64,000 nucleotides of DNA from Marinimicrobium sp050113635 (GCF_050113635.1 NZ_JBNJLT010000001.1:992001-1056000); one strand, 5' to 3'; numbered from the stretch's first letter, positions 25,661 to 35,600 are shown. Made by a program: numbers and translations. Notes: generated by a model not told the origin, from the letters alone.

Positions 25661-27892
25661 ATGCCCACGGATAACGATGCCGCCGAGCCGATTGCCATTG
25701 TCGGCGGAGGCCCCAAAAAAGTGCTGTATACCCTGCGCACACTGAGCCGCATAGGACTGCTGAACTCTGCCAAAGCGCTTAAAGCCCGCAATACCTGTAA
25801 GGCGTGCGGGTTGGGCATGGGCGGTCAACGCGGCGGCATGACCAATGAACTGGACGAGTTCCCCTCGGTCTGCAATAAGAGCATTCAGGCGCAGTCCACA
25901 GATATCCAACCCCCGATTCCCGAGGCATTGTTCGAACACACACTGGATGATTTCAAGGCACTCTCCGCTCACGAACTCGAACATCTGGGCCGGCTCAACA
26001 CCCCCTTACTTAAACGCGCCGGCAGCCACCGCTACGAACCCATTGACTGGGAGCAAGCACTGGCCGTCGCCGCCGAGCGTTTCGCATCCACTACACCAGA
26101 GCGCAGCTTCTTCTACTCTTCGGGGCGATCATCCAATGAAGCCGGCTTCCTGCTACAGCTATTGGCCCGACTGTATGGCACCAACAACGTAAACAATTGT
26201 TCCTACTACTGCCATCAGGCCACGGGCGTCGGCCTGGGCAGCGTCCTGGGAACCGGCACGGCCACCGTCAGCCTTGACGACCTGGGCGGTACGGACCTGG
26301 TATTTGTCATCGGTGCCAACCCCGCCTCCAACCACCCGCGCTTTGTGCACCAACTGCAACACTGCCGGGAGCGCGGCGGGCAGGTGATTGTGATCAACCC
26401 GGCCCGGGAACCCGGGCTGGTGCGCTTTGCGGTTCCCAAGAGCGCCAAATCCATGCTGAGCGGCGGCACCTGGATCGCGTCGCGCTATGTACAGCCACGC
26501 ATCGGTTCAGATCTGGCACTGCTAAAAGGCGTAGCCAAGGCATTACTGGAAAAGCACGCGCTGGACACCGACTTTATCGAGCATCACACCGAGGGCTTCG
26601 ATGCCTACCGGACCGACCTGGAGCACACTGACTGGAGCACATTAACGAGCGCTTGCGGTGTTGCGCAGAAGGACATAGAGGCGCTGGCCTCCGACTACGC
26701 CAAGGCCGACAAAGCGGTATTTGCCTGGGGCATGGGGATTACCCATCACCAACATGGAGTGGATAACGTCGAGGCCATTGCCAACCTTGCGCTGCTGCGT
26801 GGCATGATCGGCAAAACATCCGCCGGCCTGCTGCCCTTGCGTGGACACAGCAACGTCCAGGGAATCGGCACCATTGGCGTAAAACCGGTACTCGCCGACG
26901 ACGTGCTGCACGCGATGGAGCACCATTTCGATGCCACCTTGCCGCGCACCCCCGGACTGGACACCCTGGCCTGCCTGCGTGCTGCCGACTCGGGCAACAT
27001 GGATGCGGCTTTACTCATGGGGGGCAACCTGTATGCCGCCACACCCGATTCCGCATTTGCCCGGCGCGCCCTGGATCGCATCGGCTTTAAGCTTTACCTG
27101 ACCACCACACTGAATCAGGGGCATGTGCACGGCATGGAGAACAGCGAGGCACTGATACTGCCGGTCGCCGCGCGGGATGAGGAGCCACAAAGCACTACGC
27201 AGGAATCCATGTTCAATTACGTGCGCCTGAGTGACGGGGGCATCCGTCGGCTTGCCAACGTGCGCTCCGAGGTCGCCATTCTCGCCGACCTGGGCGAGCG
27301 CCTTTTGCCCGACCCGCCGCTGGACTTCAAGCAACTGCGCCAGCATAAATCCTTACGCCAGGCCATCGCCGCCACCGTACCGAGCATGGCAGCCCTGGCG
27401 GATATCGACGCTGAGGGCGGGGAATTCACCATTGCCGGGCGCCTGCTGAACCAGCCTTTGTTTCCCACACCCAGTGGCCGCGCACATTTCCAGATACACA
27501 CACTGCCCACACCCCGCGCCACGTCCCGGTATCCCTACACACTCGCCAGCATTCGCAGTGAAGGGCAGTTCAACTCCATTATCTATGAGGAAAACGACAG
27601 TTACCGGGGCACCAAGGAGCGTTGGTGCGTGCTGATTGGCGACGTCGACCGCAAGACGCTCGGGTTGACACCCGGCGACAAGGTGACGCTGCGCTCGTCG
27701 CATGGGGAAATGGTGGCGGTTACCGTCTACCCGTTTAATCTGCCCGCTGGCTCCCTGTTGGCCTACTATCCAGAAGCCAACTGCCTGATCGGCACCGAGC
27801 AGGACCCGCGCAGCCACACGCCTGCGTTCAAATCGATACCCGTAGCACTATCACCCTGCCAGCACGAAACCTCCCCCGAGGCCTCTTCGTAG
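25661..27892 (+). CDS. FdhF/YdeP-family molybdopterin oxidoreductase
   Basis: A 743-residue protein of the YdeP branch of the DMSO reductase/formate dehydrogenase superfamily. The N-terminus carries KARNTCKACGLGMGGQRG with Cys46 and Cys49 and a further Cys71. Cys184 in NCSYYCHQATG stands where formate dehydrogenase H has selenocysteine, so it is a likely molybdenum ligand. A C-terminal molybdopterin dinucleotide-binding domain follows (~630-730). The start at 25661 begins the family-typical sequence; the frame extends 78 bases upstream. The E. coli homologue is linked to acid resistance; the substrate is unknown. No fdhD-type gene is adjacent. Confidence 0.9.
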   Translation: MPTDNDAAEPIAIVGGGPKKVLYTLRTLSRIGLLNSAKALKARNTCKACGLGMGGQRGGMTNELDEFPSVCNKSIQAQSTDIQPPIPEALFEHTLDDFKALSAHELEHLGRLNTPLLKRAGSHRYEPIDWEQALAVAAERFASTTPERSFFYSSGRSSNEAGFLLQLLARLYGTNNVNNCSYYCHQATGVGLGSVLGTGTATVSLDDLGGTDLVFVIGANPASNHPRFVHQLQHCRERGGQVIVINPAREPGLVRFAVPKSAKSMLSGGTWIASRYVQPRIGSDLALLKGVAKALLEKHALDTDFIEHHTEGFDAYRTDLEHTDWSTLTSACGVAQKDIEALASDYAKADKAVFAWGMGITHHQHGVDNVEAIANLALLRGMIGKTSAGLLPLRGHSNVQGIGTIGVKPVLADDVLHAMEHHFDATLPRTPGLDTLACLRAADSGNMDAALLMGGNLYAATPDSAFARRALDRIGFKLYLTTTLNQGHVHGMENSEALILPVAARDEEPQSTTQESMFNYVRLSDGGIRRLANVRSEVAILADLGERLLPDPPLDFKQLRQHKSLRQAIAATVPSMAALADIDAEGGEFTIAGRLLNQPLFPTPSGRAHFQIHTLPTPRATSRYPYTLASIRSEGQFNSIIYEENDSYRGTKERWCVLIGDVDRKTLGLTPGDKVTLRSSHGEMVAVTVYPFNLPAGSLLAYYPEANCLIGTEQDPRSHTPAFKSIPVALSPCQHETSPEASS

Positions 27893-27900
27893 GGAGACGT

Positions 27901-27914
27901 TTGACCTGTATCAA
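27901..27914. promoter_or_regulatory. FNR/Anr-like box
   Basis: TTGAC-CTGT-ATCAA differs from the FNR consensus TTGAT-N4-ATCAA at one position. It lies nine bases after the YdeP-like gene and ~75 bases before the chemoreceptor gene. This would make that gene oxygen-responsive. Confidence 0.5.
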
Positions 27915-27987
27915 ACAGACCTTAAAAAAATATTCTTTTTCCTATGGAAAGCCATTGTGGAGCCGATAACGGTAGAGCAAGGCACCA

Positions 27988-29253
27988 ATGTTCATTATCA
28001 TCTGGCGCACGTTCCAACCTACGAAACCGACAGCCGTTATGCGCAATACCCTGGCCTACCACTTGAACGCCCTGATGCGAACCCTGGGCTTTAAATCCAT
28101 CAATGCCCAGTTCGCCGTGTCTTTTTTGTTGATCATCGGACTGGCGTCTGCTTCCGCTGTGCTGAGTTTCCATGGACAATCCCCTGCTGCGGTAACCGCT
28201 ATGAATGTCGGCATTGTCCTCATCGCTCTGATCAGTCACCAGCTGGGCCTTACCTGGTTGCTGCGACAGGTCACCCTCTTGCGCCACCACCTCAACAAGC
28301 TCAGCGATGGGGACTTCTCCAACCCCATTCGCGAGGACGCCAGCGATAACGAAGTGGGACAAATGTTCAACGCCTACAACAGTGTGATTGATCAGGTGGG
28401 CTCGTTAACGGGCGGTATCCAGCGGCTCTCGGCCACTATCCATACCCAAATGGAGACCCTGGAATCCGCTGCCGTGGAAGTCGATACCAGCAATCGCCAG
28501 CAAAGCCACGAGCTGGAACAGGCGGCCGCCGCAATGACCGAGATGTCGGCCAGCGTCAACGAAGTTGCCGACCACGCGCACGACGCCGTCAGCCGAGTCG
28601 AGACCTCCCACAGCGAATTGGCCGAAACCCATTCCATCGTGCGCGACTCCCACCACCGCTTCACCGAATTCAATAACATCCTTCAGGGTGCCGCCGATGT
28701 CATGACGGGCCTGGACAAAGACACCCGGGAAGTCGGCAAAGTGGTTACCGTTATCAATGAAATTGCCGAGCAAACCAACTTGCTGGCGCTCAACGCGGCC
28801 ATTGAGGCGGCACGCGCGGGTGAACAGGGACGCGGTTTCGCCGTGGTCGCGGACGAAGTGCGCACCCTGGCCCAGCGCACCCAGGCCGCCACCGGCGACG
28901 TGCACAGCATTATCGAGCGGCTGCAGAATCAGTCCGCCCGTGCACTTGGCGCCATGAACGAGAGCACTCGCACGGCTCAGGAAAGTGCCAGCCGTGTAGC
29001 AGAAGCCAATCAGGCGCTGGAAACCATCGTCGCGGCCATGGATGATATCCAGGCCATGAATACGCTGATCGCCACCGCTGCGCGGCAACAGGCCGAGGTC
29101 TCCCAGGAAACTGACCGCAACCTTGGCAACATCGCCGACCTCGCCAACCGGCGTTCGAAAACCAGCGCCGACCTCCGCCGTGCCACCGAACAACTGCATC
29201 GAGACACCAGTGCCCTCGGAGAGCAACTGACACGCATCAAAACCCTGAGCTGA
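27988..29253 (+). CDS. Methyl-accepting chemotaxis protein without a large periplasmic domain
   Basis: A 421-residue chemoreceptor. Two membrane helices (residues ~42-62 and ~70-92) are separated by only about ten residues, so it lacks a ligand-binding ectodomain. A HAMP domain (~92-145) and a full signalling domain follow, with the hairpin tip INEIAEQTNLLALNAAIEAA and GRGFAVVADEVRTLAQRT. Such short receptors may sense membrane or redox state, or work through a partner. An FNR-like box upstream and the preceding molybdoenzyme gene hint at an anaerobic or redox role. A downstream ATG at 28039 is an alternative start. Confidence 0.92.
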   Translation: MFIIIWRTFQPTKPTAVMRNTLAYHLNALMRTLGFKSINAQFAVSFLLIIGLASASAVLSFHGQSPAAVTAMNVGIVLIALISHQLGLTWLLRQVTLLRHHLNKLSDGDFSNPIREDASDNEVGQMFNAYNSVIDQVGSLTGGIQRLSATIHTQMETLESAAVEVDTSNRQQSHELEQAAAAMTEMSASVNEVADHAHDAVSRVETSHSELAETHSIVRDSHHRFTEFNNILQGAADVMTGLDKDTREVGKVVTVINEIAEQTNLLALNAAIEAARAGEQGRGFAVVADEVRTLAQRTQAATGDVHSIIERLQNQSARALGAMNESTRTAQESASRVAEANQALETIVAAMDDIQAMNTLIATAARQQAEVSQETDRNLGNIADLANRRSKTSADLRRATEQLHRDTSALGEQLTRIKTLS

Positions 29254-29302
29254 ACCCGTTCGACGCCCGACCTTCTCTGACGACCAACTCTCAAAGTCCA
29301 TT

Positions 29303-29321
29303 GATAATGAGAAACCATATC
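29303..29321. promoter_or_regulatory. Fur-box-like sequence
   Basis: GATAATGAGAAACCATATC agrees with the 19-bp Fur consensus at 15 positions, and a further overlapping ATC-rich half (TATCTTTATCATT, 29319-29331) follows. It stands ~80 bp before a membrane-protein/PepSY gene pair, so iron repression of that pair is likely. Confidence 0.55.
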
Positions 29322-29398
29322 TTTATCATTGTGGCTTAATGCGCAGCCACGCCGCGCTGATATCTGCACTTATCTGCACTCCCACTGAGTTTTGACAC

Positions 29399-29950
29399 AT
29401 GAGTTGGTTTATCGGAACCGCTGCAACACTGACCAGCTTCGCGGGCATCGCGGGCTTGTTTTACCGCTGGCAAATGTCCTCCCCCAAACAGCGAGGCCTG
29501 CGTCGTCTGGGGTGGGCTCTGCTCATCATCTCTGCAGGGTTATGGATATGGGCCCAACCTGTGGAGTTCGGGGTGACCTTTGCTCTGGTCGTTCCCGCCC
29601 TTCTGGCCTGGCTGGTCATTATGGTCAAGGCGCCCCCACGCCGCGAAGCGCGACCCTCCTCTCCCGAGCGACTCGGTTTTCGCTGGCCTGCTCCCGCTGC
29701 CCTGGGCAAGCACATCGCGCTGTTCATACTCACCGTGCCGTTTGCCGGCCTGGTGGGTATCTTATTGAGTTTTACCTTCACCGACTGGCTGCCCTGGGAG
29801 GCCGTCAACCGACTGGTGATGGGTGTTTTTCTGACCCCGGTTATCTGGGGCGCGGCTAGCTACTGGCTGACCGCCGACACTCGTCTGTGGCGTCCGCTTG
29901 CCGCACTGACCCTCTCGGGCCTTCTGGCCGCGCTCTACCTGTTCCTTTAA
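29399..29950 (+). CDS. Hypothetical multi-spanning membrane protein
   Basis: A 183-residue protein with about five membrane helices (residues ~2-22, 38-56, 57-76, 104-128, 135-180). I do not recognise a named family beyond its frequent position in front of PepSY-type iron-linked membrane proteins. The gap to the PepSY gene is 15 bp, so they form an operon behind a Fur-like box. A role in ferric-siderophore reduction or uptake is inferred from this context only. Confidence 0.75.
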   Translation: MSWFIGTAATLTSFAGIAGLFYRWQMSSPKQRGLRRLGWALLIISAGLWIWAQPVEFGVTFALVVPALLAWLVIMVKAPPRREARPSSPERLGFRWPAPAALGKHIALFILTVPFAGLVGILLSFTFTDWLPWEAVNRLVMGVFLTPVIWGAASYWLTADTRLWRPLAALTLSGLLAALYLFL

Positions 29951-29965
29951 GGCATAAACCTCCCT

Positions 29966-31387
29966 ATGGCGTTCAAACTGTCCCCCGCACTGGTTAAAAA
30001 TTCACTGGCGAGCCACAGCTGGCTTGGCTTATTAACCGGTGCTTTAATGTACTGGGTCTGCCTGTCAGGCACGCTGGCCGTGCTTTATCAGGACTTCGAG
30101 CGCTGGGAAACACCTCAGGTGCCAGAATTCACCGAGGTCAGCCCGGAAGACCTGGAAACCGCCTACCAGACGTTTATGGAGGGACAGGAAGCCACTGAGC
30201 ACGCCTATATTCTGATGCCCCGCCCCGGCATGCCCCGCACGGTTTTAATGTCAGACCACGACGCCCGTGTTCTGAACGCCGATGGCACATTGGGTGATAC
30301 CGCCGCGCACCCCTGGACCCACCTGCTGACCGACCTGCACCTGTACCTGCATTTACCGAGCAGTTGGGGCATGATCGTCGTCAGCACACTTGGAGTCATG
30401 CTCTGCGCCCTGATCCTGTCCGGTTTTCTCGCGCACCCCAACCTGTTCAGGGACGCCTTTCATTTCCGCCGCAAAGGCAACGGGCGGCTGGAACAAACTG
30501 ACCTGCACAATCGCCTGAGCGTCTGGGGGTCACCGTTCCATCTGATGATTGCTGTGACGGGGGCTTTTTTCGGGCTGGCCAGCATCATGAGCTGGGTGGC
30601 CGGACAGGCGTTCTACGACGGAGATCGGGACGCCGTGATCGAAGAAATCTATGGCGGTCACCCGGACTTGGAGCCCACCGGCGAGCCACTGGCCATTGCC
30701 AGCGTTCTACGTCAGGCCATTGATCGATCACCAGACGGTGCCGTACCGATTTACCTCACCGTGGAACACCCCGAGAGCGAGGAAGAACACCTGATTGTGG
30801 GCACCCAGTACCCGGACCGCCTGATCTACGCCGAGCAATTTGTCTTCAAGGGCGATGGTGAATACTTGCATACCGTGGGCTTCAGTGATGGCGAGCCCGG
30901 CCGACAGGCCATTTTCTCGGTCTACCGGATTCACTTTGGCGCCTTCGGCGGCGTGGGGGTCAAACTGCTGTACATCGCACTCGGCCTGGCGCTCACCGTT
31001 GTCTCCGTCACGGGCATCAACATCTGGCTGGCCAAGCGCCGCCACCGCGATTACCTCAATAATCTCTGGACAGGCATCGTCTGGGGCACGCCGTTGGCGT
31101 TTGTCATCAGCGCCATCACTCAGGTGGTGGCAGGCATCCCGTCAGTACTGATTTTCTGGGGCGTGATCATCGCCTCGACCATTTACGCTCAGTGGCGGGA
31201 TCAGGACGCACCAACGCGGCGCGTTTTGCAGTACCTCACTGTGGGCACGCTCCTCGTGTTGGTCGCCGGACACGCCCTGCGGTTTGGCGACGACGCCTTC
31301 ACTGGTGCCGCACCGTGGATCAATGCGGGACTGATCGCCACCGCCGTGGCTGTGCTACTGTGGGCCAGGCGACCGTCGGCTGCGTAA
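29966..31387 (+). CDS. PepSY-associated transmembrane protein (PiuB-like)
   Basis: A 473-residue inner-membrane protein of the PepSY_TM family. The first helix (SLASHSWLGLLTGALMYWVCL) and three to six further helices (~140-165, ~205-225, ~345-365, and a C-terminal cluster ~385-470) surround two periplasmic stretches. Relatives are encoded with siderophore receptors and are proposed to reduce ferric chelates in the periplasm. The Fur-like box upstream of the pair supports an iron role. Confidence 0.88.
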   Translation: MAFKLSPALVKNSLASHSWLGLLTGALMYWVCLSGTLAVLYQDFERWETPQVPEFTEVSPEDLETAYQTFMEGQEATEHAYILMPRPGMPRTVLMSDHDARVLNADGTLGDTAAHPWTHLLTDLHLYLHLPSSWGMIVVSTLGVMLCALILSGFLAHPNLFRDAFHFRRKGNGRLEQTDLHNRLSVWGSPFHLMIAVTGAFFGLASIMSWVAGQAFYDGDRDAVIEEIYGGHPDLEPTGEPLAIASVLRQAIDRSPDGAVPIYLTVEHPESEEEHLIVGTQYPDRLIYAEQFVFKGDGEYLHTVGFSDGEPGRQAIFSVYRIHFGAFGGVGVKLLYIALGLALTVVSVTGINIWLAKRRHRDYLNNLWTGIVWGTPLAFVISAITQVVAGIPSVLIFWGVIIASTIYAQWRDQDAPTRRVLQYLTVGTLLVLVAGHALRFGDDAFTGAAPWINAGLIATAVAVLLWARRPSAA

Positions 31388-31404
31388 AAGTGGTAACCGG
31401 TCGA

Positions 31405-31434
31405 TTGTGACGCCTTATCCAACTTTGGTATAAC
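31405..31434 (+). promoter_or_regulatory. Sigma-70 promoter of the DUF4156 lipoprotein gene
   Basis: TTGTGA (31405-31410), an 18-base spacer, and TATAAC (31429-31434). The transcript would begin near 31441. Confidence 0.6.
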
Positions 31435-31450
31435 ATGGACCCCATCGGGA

Positions 31451-31472
31451 ACTGCGATGAGAGCATCGCAGT
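31451..31472 (+). other. 5'-UTR stem-loop
   Basis: ACTGCGATG-AGAG-CATCGCAGT is a perfect 9-bp stem that starts about ten bases after the predicted transcript start and 60 bases before the lipoprotein ATG. There is no T-run, so it is more likely an mRNA-stabilising 5' hairpin than a terminator. Confidence 0.6.
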
Positions 31473-31531
31473 CCTACCGGTATCGACCCAATCGTTTTAA
31501 TGGACCCATACCATTGTCAGAGGAAAACTCC

Positions 31532-31846
31532 ATGAAAAAACTGTCCTTGCTGATTCTTGTTGCCAGCCTCGCCAGTGCCTGTACCTGGGTAAAAGTCTCG
31601 GATGAGGCGGAAGAGGTCGTCGTCGGCAAAGAAGGTAATGTGCGCGGCTGCGAGAAGCTCAGCGACACCAACGTCAGCGTCGCCAACAGCATCGGACCGG
31701 TCCACCGCAACAGCGAGAAAGTGGCCACTGAGCTGTTGAATATGGGCAAGAACGAAGCGACCCGCCTCGGCGGCGATACCATCGTGCCCAAAACCAAACC
31801 GGACGATGGTCGGCAGACGTTTTCCATTTATCGCTGCCAGAAATAA
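31532..31846 (+). CDS. DUF4156 lipoprotein
   Basis: A 104-residue outer-envelope lipoprotein. The signal peptide ends in the lipobox LASAC (Cys at ~17), followed by the DUF4156 core (VRGCEKLSDTNVSV, then TRLGGDTIV). The function is unknown. The start at 31532 has AGAGGAAA 8-10 bases upstream; an in-frame extension to 31457 is unlikely because it would precede the signal peptide. Confidence 0.88.
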   Translation: MKKLSLLILVASLASACTWVKVSDEAEEVVVGKEGNVRGCEKLSDTNVSVANSIGPVHRNSEKVATELLNMGKNEATRLGGDTIVPKTKPDDGRQTFSIYRCQK

Positions 31847-31868
31847 AGTGCCATGCGGGACTTGCGCG

Positions 31869-32456
31869 TCAGGGATGACGCACTGCCTCAATCTCCATTC
31901 TTCTGACCAACACTTCAGCCATCGGCAGTACGACCTCTGTATTCACGCCTTCGGCGACCGTGAGAGTCAGCCAGTAAAGTTGGTAATGTCCTTTCAATAA
32001 AAAGTAAACCGGTCGTTGAATATCCCCCCCATTGGAAAACTCATAGGCGCGATACCACACCTCCACATCCAACCGCGTTTTGAAACGACCATTGGTTTTA
32101 ATCTGTATATGACCATCGTCACTGCTATCAGAGAGCGCCAGGTCCAGTTTGGTCCAGGCGAGATTGGTCCGCTGCCATTGAGGAATGCGCGTCGCCGATA
32201 GAAAGTAGGCGGGTGCTCCTTCGACATAACCCATTAACACTGGCGATTCATTTGACGACTGTAACTCAGCCACCTGAACCGGCAGGGCATCCGGCAAATT
32301 AACGGTCAGGCCCGGCGCCAAGGTAAACGTTTCCCCTGAAAAAACCCGGAAACTCACCAGCAGTAACCACAGGCCGAAACCTTTCCGAAGAGCGCCAAAG
32401 CCGACGAAATGAGGTATTCCCCGTAGATGGCGGGGCGTGCGAAATTTGCCGTTCAT
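31869..32456 (-). CDS. Hypothetical exported protein
   Basis: A 195-residue protein with an N-terminal hydrophobic segment (GFGLWLLLVSFRVFSGETF, residues ~27-45) that looks like a signal peptide, then a beta-rich soluble region. No family was recognised. It is convergent with the DUF4156 lipoprotein gene and divergent from the TonB receptor gene. Confidence 0.65.
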   Translation of the reverse strand: MNGKFRTPRHLRGIPHFVGFGALRKGFGLWLLLVSFRVFSGETFTLAPGLTVNLPDALPVQVAELQSSNESPVLMGYVEGAPAYFLSATRIPQWQRTNLAWTKLDLALSDSSDDGHIQIKTNGRFKTRLDVEVWYRAYEFSNGGDIQRPVYFLLKGHYQLYWLTLTVAEGVNTEVVLPMAEVLVRRMEIEAVRHP

Positions 32457-32611
32457 ATTATGTTATCGCTTTATGGCAGGCACAATGATTGAGAGACGCC
32501 CAGACGTCCCGTCCTTTTCTCGCTAAAAACAAGCGGTCCCGATCTCAGCGCAGAGTTTTACCCTCTTTTGGCACAGCACGCAACTCACAGCATGGGTTAA
32601 ACTGTTCTGGG

Positions 32612-32623
32612 GGAAACGTTTCC
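32612..32623. promoter_or_regulatory. LacI-type palindrome upstream of the TonB receptor
   Basis: GGAAACGTTTCC is a perfect 12-bp palindrome centred on the AAACGTTT core typical of LacI-family operators. It lies ~60 bp before the receptor start. The same core forms the operators of the LacI-family gene at 58708 in this window. Confidence 0.5.
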
Positions 32624-32644
32624 TTAGTTCGTCGTAGAAGGTAG

Positions 32645-32658
32645 CGGAATAGATTCCG
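32645..32658 (+). other. Inverted repeat in the TonB receptor leader
   Basis: CGGAAT-AG-ATTCCG, a perfect 6-bp inverted repeat a few bases before the AGGGAG ribosome binding site. It may be a second operator half or a small 5'-UTR hairpin. Confidence 0.35.
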
Positions 32659-32676
32659 TTAAGGGAGAAGGTTGAT

Positions 32677-35600
32677 TTGAAAATAACATCCAAGATCTGG
32701 CTGTCCCCATTGCTGACCCTGGCGCTTCCGGCTATTGGGCAGACGGCTTCTCTTGGTGCCTTACAACCATTCAACCTACCCGGTAACCGGGCTGACATTG
32801 CACTGACCGAATTTGCCCGACAGTCGAATATGACGGTCATCGTCCCGTTCGACCAAGTCTCAGGCATACGAACCCGTGCGCTTCACGGGGAGTATTCCAC
32901 TCTCGATGCCGCTGTGAGATTGCTCGAGGGAACGGGACTAAGGCTTTCAGTCAATCGCAATGCCCAGCTTTTTATAAGAACAGACGACGATATCAAGGAG
33001 ACAACCTCCATGTTCGAAAAAAATAAAGTATCCAAAGCGGTGGTCCTCGCCATGTCTTCACTCGCTGGTGCACAGGCACTGGCACAGCAAGCCACTAGCG
33101 GGGAGTTCGAAGAAGTTGTGGTAACCGGTATTCGCGGTTCGCTTGAGCGTTCCATGGACATCAAGCGTGACGCCTCCGGTGTCGTGGACGCCATCTCCGC
33201 CGAGGATATGGGTAAGTTCCCCGACACCAATGTCGCGGAATCCCTCCAACGCATTACCGGCGTGTCCATTGACCGCAGCGGGGGTGAAGGCCAGTCCGTT
33301 ACCGTGCGCGGCTTTGGTCCGGCTTTCAATACAGTGATGGTCAATGGTCGTCAAATGGCCACCGAGAATCAAGGTCGGGAGTTCAGCTTCGATACACTCT
33401 CCGCCGAACTGGTACGCGGGGTCAACGTTTATAAAAGTTCCACCCCAACCATGCGTTCCGGCGGCATCGGTTCGGCCATCGATGTGTCCACGGCCCGCCC
33501 CTTTGATTTTCGCGGGCTGGAAATATTTGGCTCGATCAAAGGAACGTATGAAAGTCTGAATGAGGAAACCTACCCCACCGTCTCCGGTCTGATCAGCAAT
33601 ACCTTTGCTGACGAAACGTTTGGCGTTTTATTGGCGCTGTCACATTCCGAGCGCGAAAACTACATTAACTCCATTAACAGCGCCGGCTATCGGCCCGGGC
33701 TCAACCTCTACAATGAAGAGGACGACCTGCAGGCTGGTAACGTTACCGTCCCGCGTAACCTGGATATGTCCACCGAGCAGCAAAAGCGCACTCGCACCAA
33801 TGCCAACATCGCTTTGCAATACGCGCCCAGTGAGGACGTTACGGTTACCTTTGACGGCTTTCACTCCAACTATGAAGTGGACGCCAAGCTGAATTCTTTC
33901 GCAGCCTGGTTCGAGCCTAACCGGGTGACCGATGTAGAGTTCAACCAGGAAACCCGAACCGTTACCCGCATGAACAATATCGGCACGCCTGACACGCGTG
34001 CCGCCACCGACTTCGTGGTTAACCAGGGCGGCAGCAAAGATGTCGAGCTGAATGCGTTTGGCTTAAACGTCGAGTGGAATGTCAATGAAAGTCTCACCGC
34101 CAATTTCGATATCTCGTACTCAGACGCTGAAAACGACATGATCGGAAAGTCGTCCAGCGCCGTTATTGGCCATATCAACAGTTACACTTTTGATAGTTCC
34201 TCTGGACGCCCTCTTGCGATTCACGATGGCTACAATGGCAACGACATCCCCGACACCTCCGTGATGCGTATGCACATCGGCAGTCCTGGCGGCAACAACA
34301 GCCAGGATGAAATCAACGAGTACCGCGCCGACTTCGAGTACGCGCCAGAGGCAACGGCCTTTAAGTCGATGCGTTTTGGGGCCTACCGTCAGGAACGGGA
34401 AAAATCCTATTACTCAGTGGGCGTTGAGAACGGCAACCTGTACGGTGGTTACTGGGCCACGCCGCCGGACGACCTGTTGAGCCGTTTTACCGCGCCCAGT
34501 TTTTTTTCAGGCGCACAAGACACCTGGTATACGTTTGATACCTGGGCCCTGTACGACCATATGCTCCAGGAAGAAACCGCCAACGAGAACGACATCAATC
34601 GCGGCCAGCCCGTGGGAACAACATGGCAGGCTTTACAGGACGGTGGCATGTACGCGTTGACAGTCAATGATGACCGCTATACGGTCAATGAAGACATCAA
34701 CAGCTTGTACCTGGACTTTACCTTTGAGGGGTACTTAACCGACCTGCCGTGGACGGTCAATGTCGGTGCCCGGTACGCCGAAACCACCACGTCCGTCAGC
34801 GCGGTACAAACCGTACTCAGTGACGTCATTGCCACGGGTGATCCTACCATGTTCTCTACCGTGGAAGGCTCGCCCACAGCCGTCAGCGATGGCAATAAAT
34901 ACAGCAACCTGCTCCCGAGTATCAATGCAAAAATTGACCTTCAGGACGACATGGTACTGCGTTTCGCCCGCTACGACTCGTTAACCCGTCCGACACTGAC
35001 ACAGCTGTCACCCGCCACCTCAATCAATGAACCGCGCCTGCAAAATATGACCGGCTCCGGCGGCAACGCTGAACTCAAACCCTTTACCGCCGAAAACTGG
35101 GATCTGTCTTACGAGTGGTACTACGACAGTGCCAGCTACTTGTCCGTAGCTTACTTCAATAAAGAAGTCAGTGACTTCATTGTTACATTGGCTGGCGATG
35201 AAGAGTTCACCTTGTCTGACCGCGAAAACACACCGGACAACATCTGTGCAACCAGCCTATGTTCCGAAATTGACGCAGATCAGGGGCTGCCAGATGAGCT
35301 CATGGGAATCTCCGAGACATTCCGAATTACTCGCCCTCGCAATGCCGAAGTAGCAGAGGTCAACGGCGTTGAGCTGGCCTGGACCCATGTGTGGGATAAC
35401 GGTTTCGGGATTACCCTGAACGCTACAAAAGTAGACAGCAATGCAACCCTCTCGGAAGATCGCGACCAGGCTTTCGCTCTGGTCGGCCTCGGGGACTCTC
35501 AAAACGCCGTCGTGTTTTATGAACGCGGGTCTTTTCAAGCACGTGTGGCATTCAACAATCGAGAACAATTTCTACAGTCCATAGACGGCAGCACAGCCGG

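Noticed and set aside
32567..32583. Sigma-54-like TTGGCACAGCACGCA before the TonB receptor
   Set aside because: The distance between the GG and GC elements is eight bases, not the required ten.
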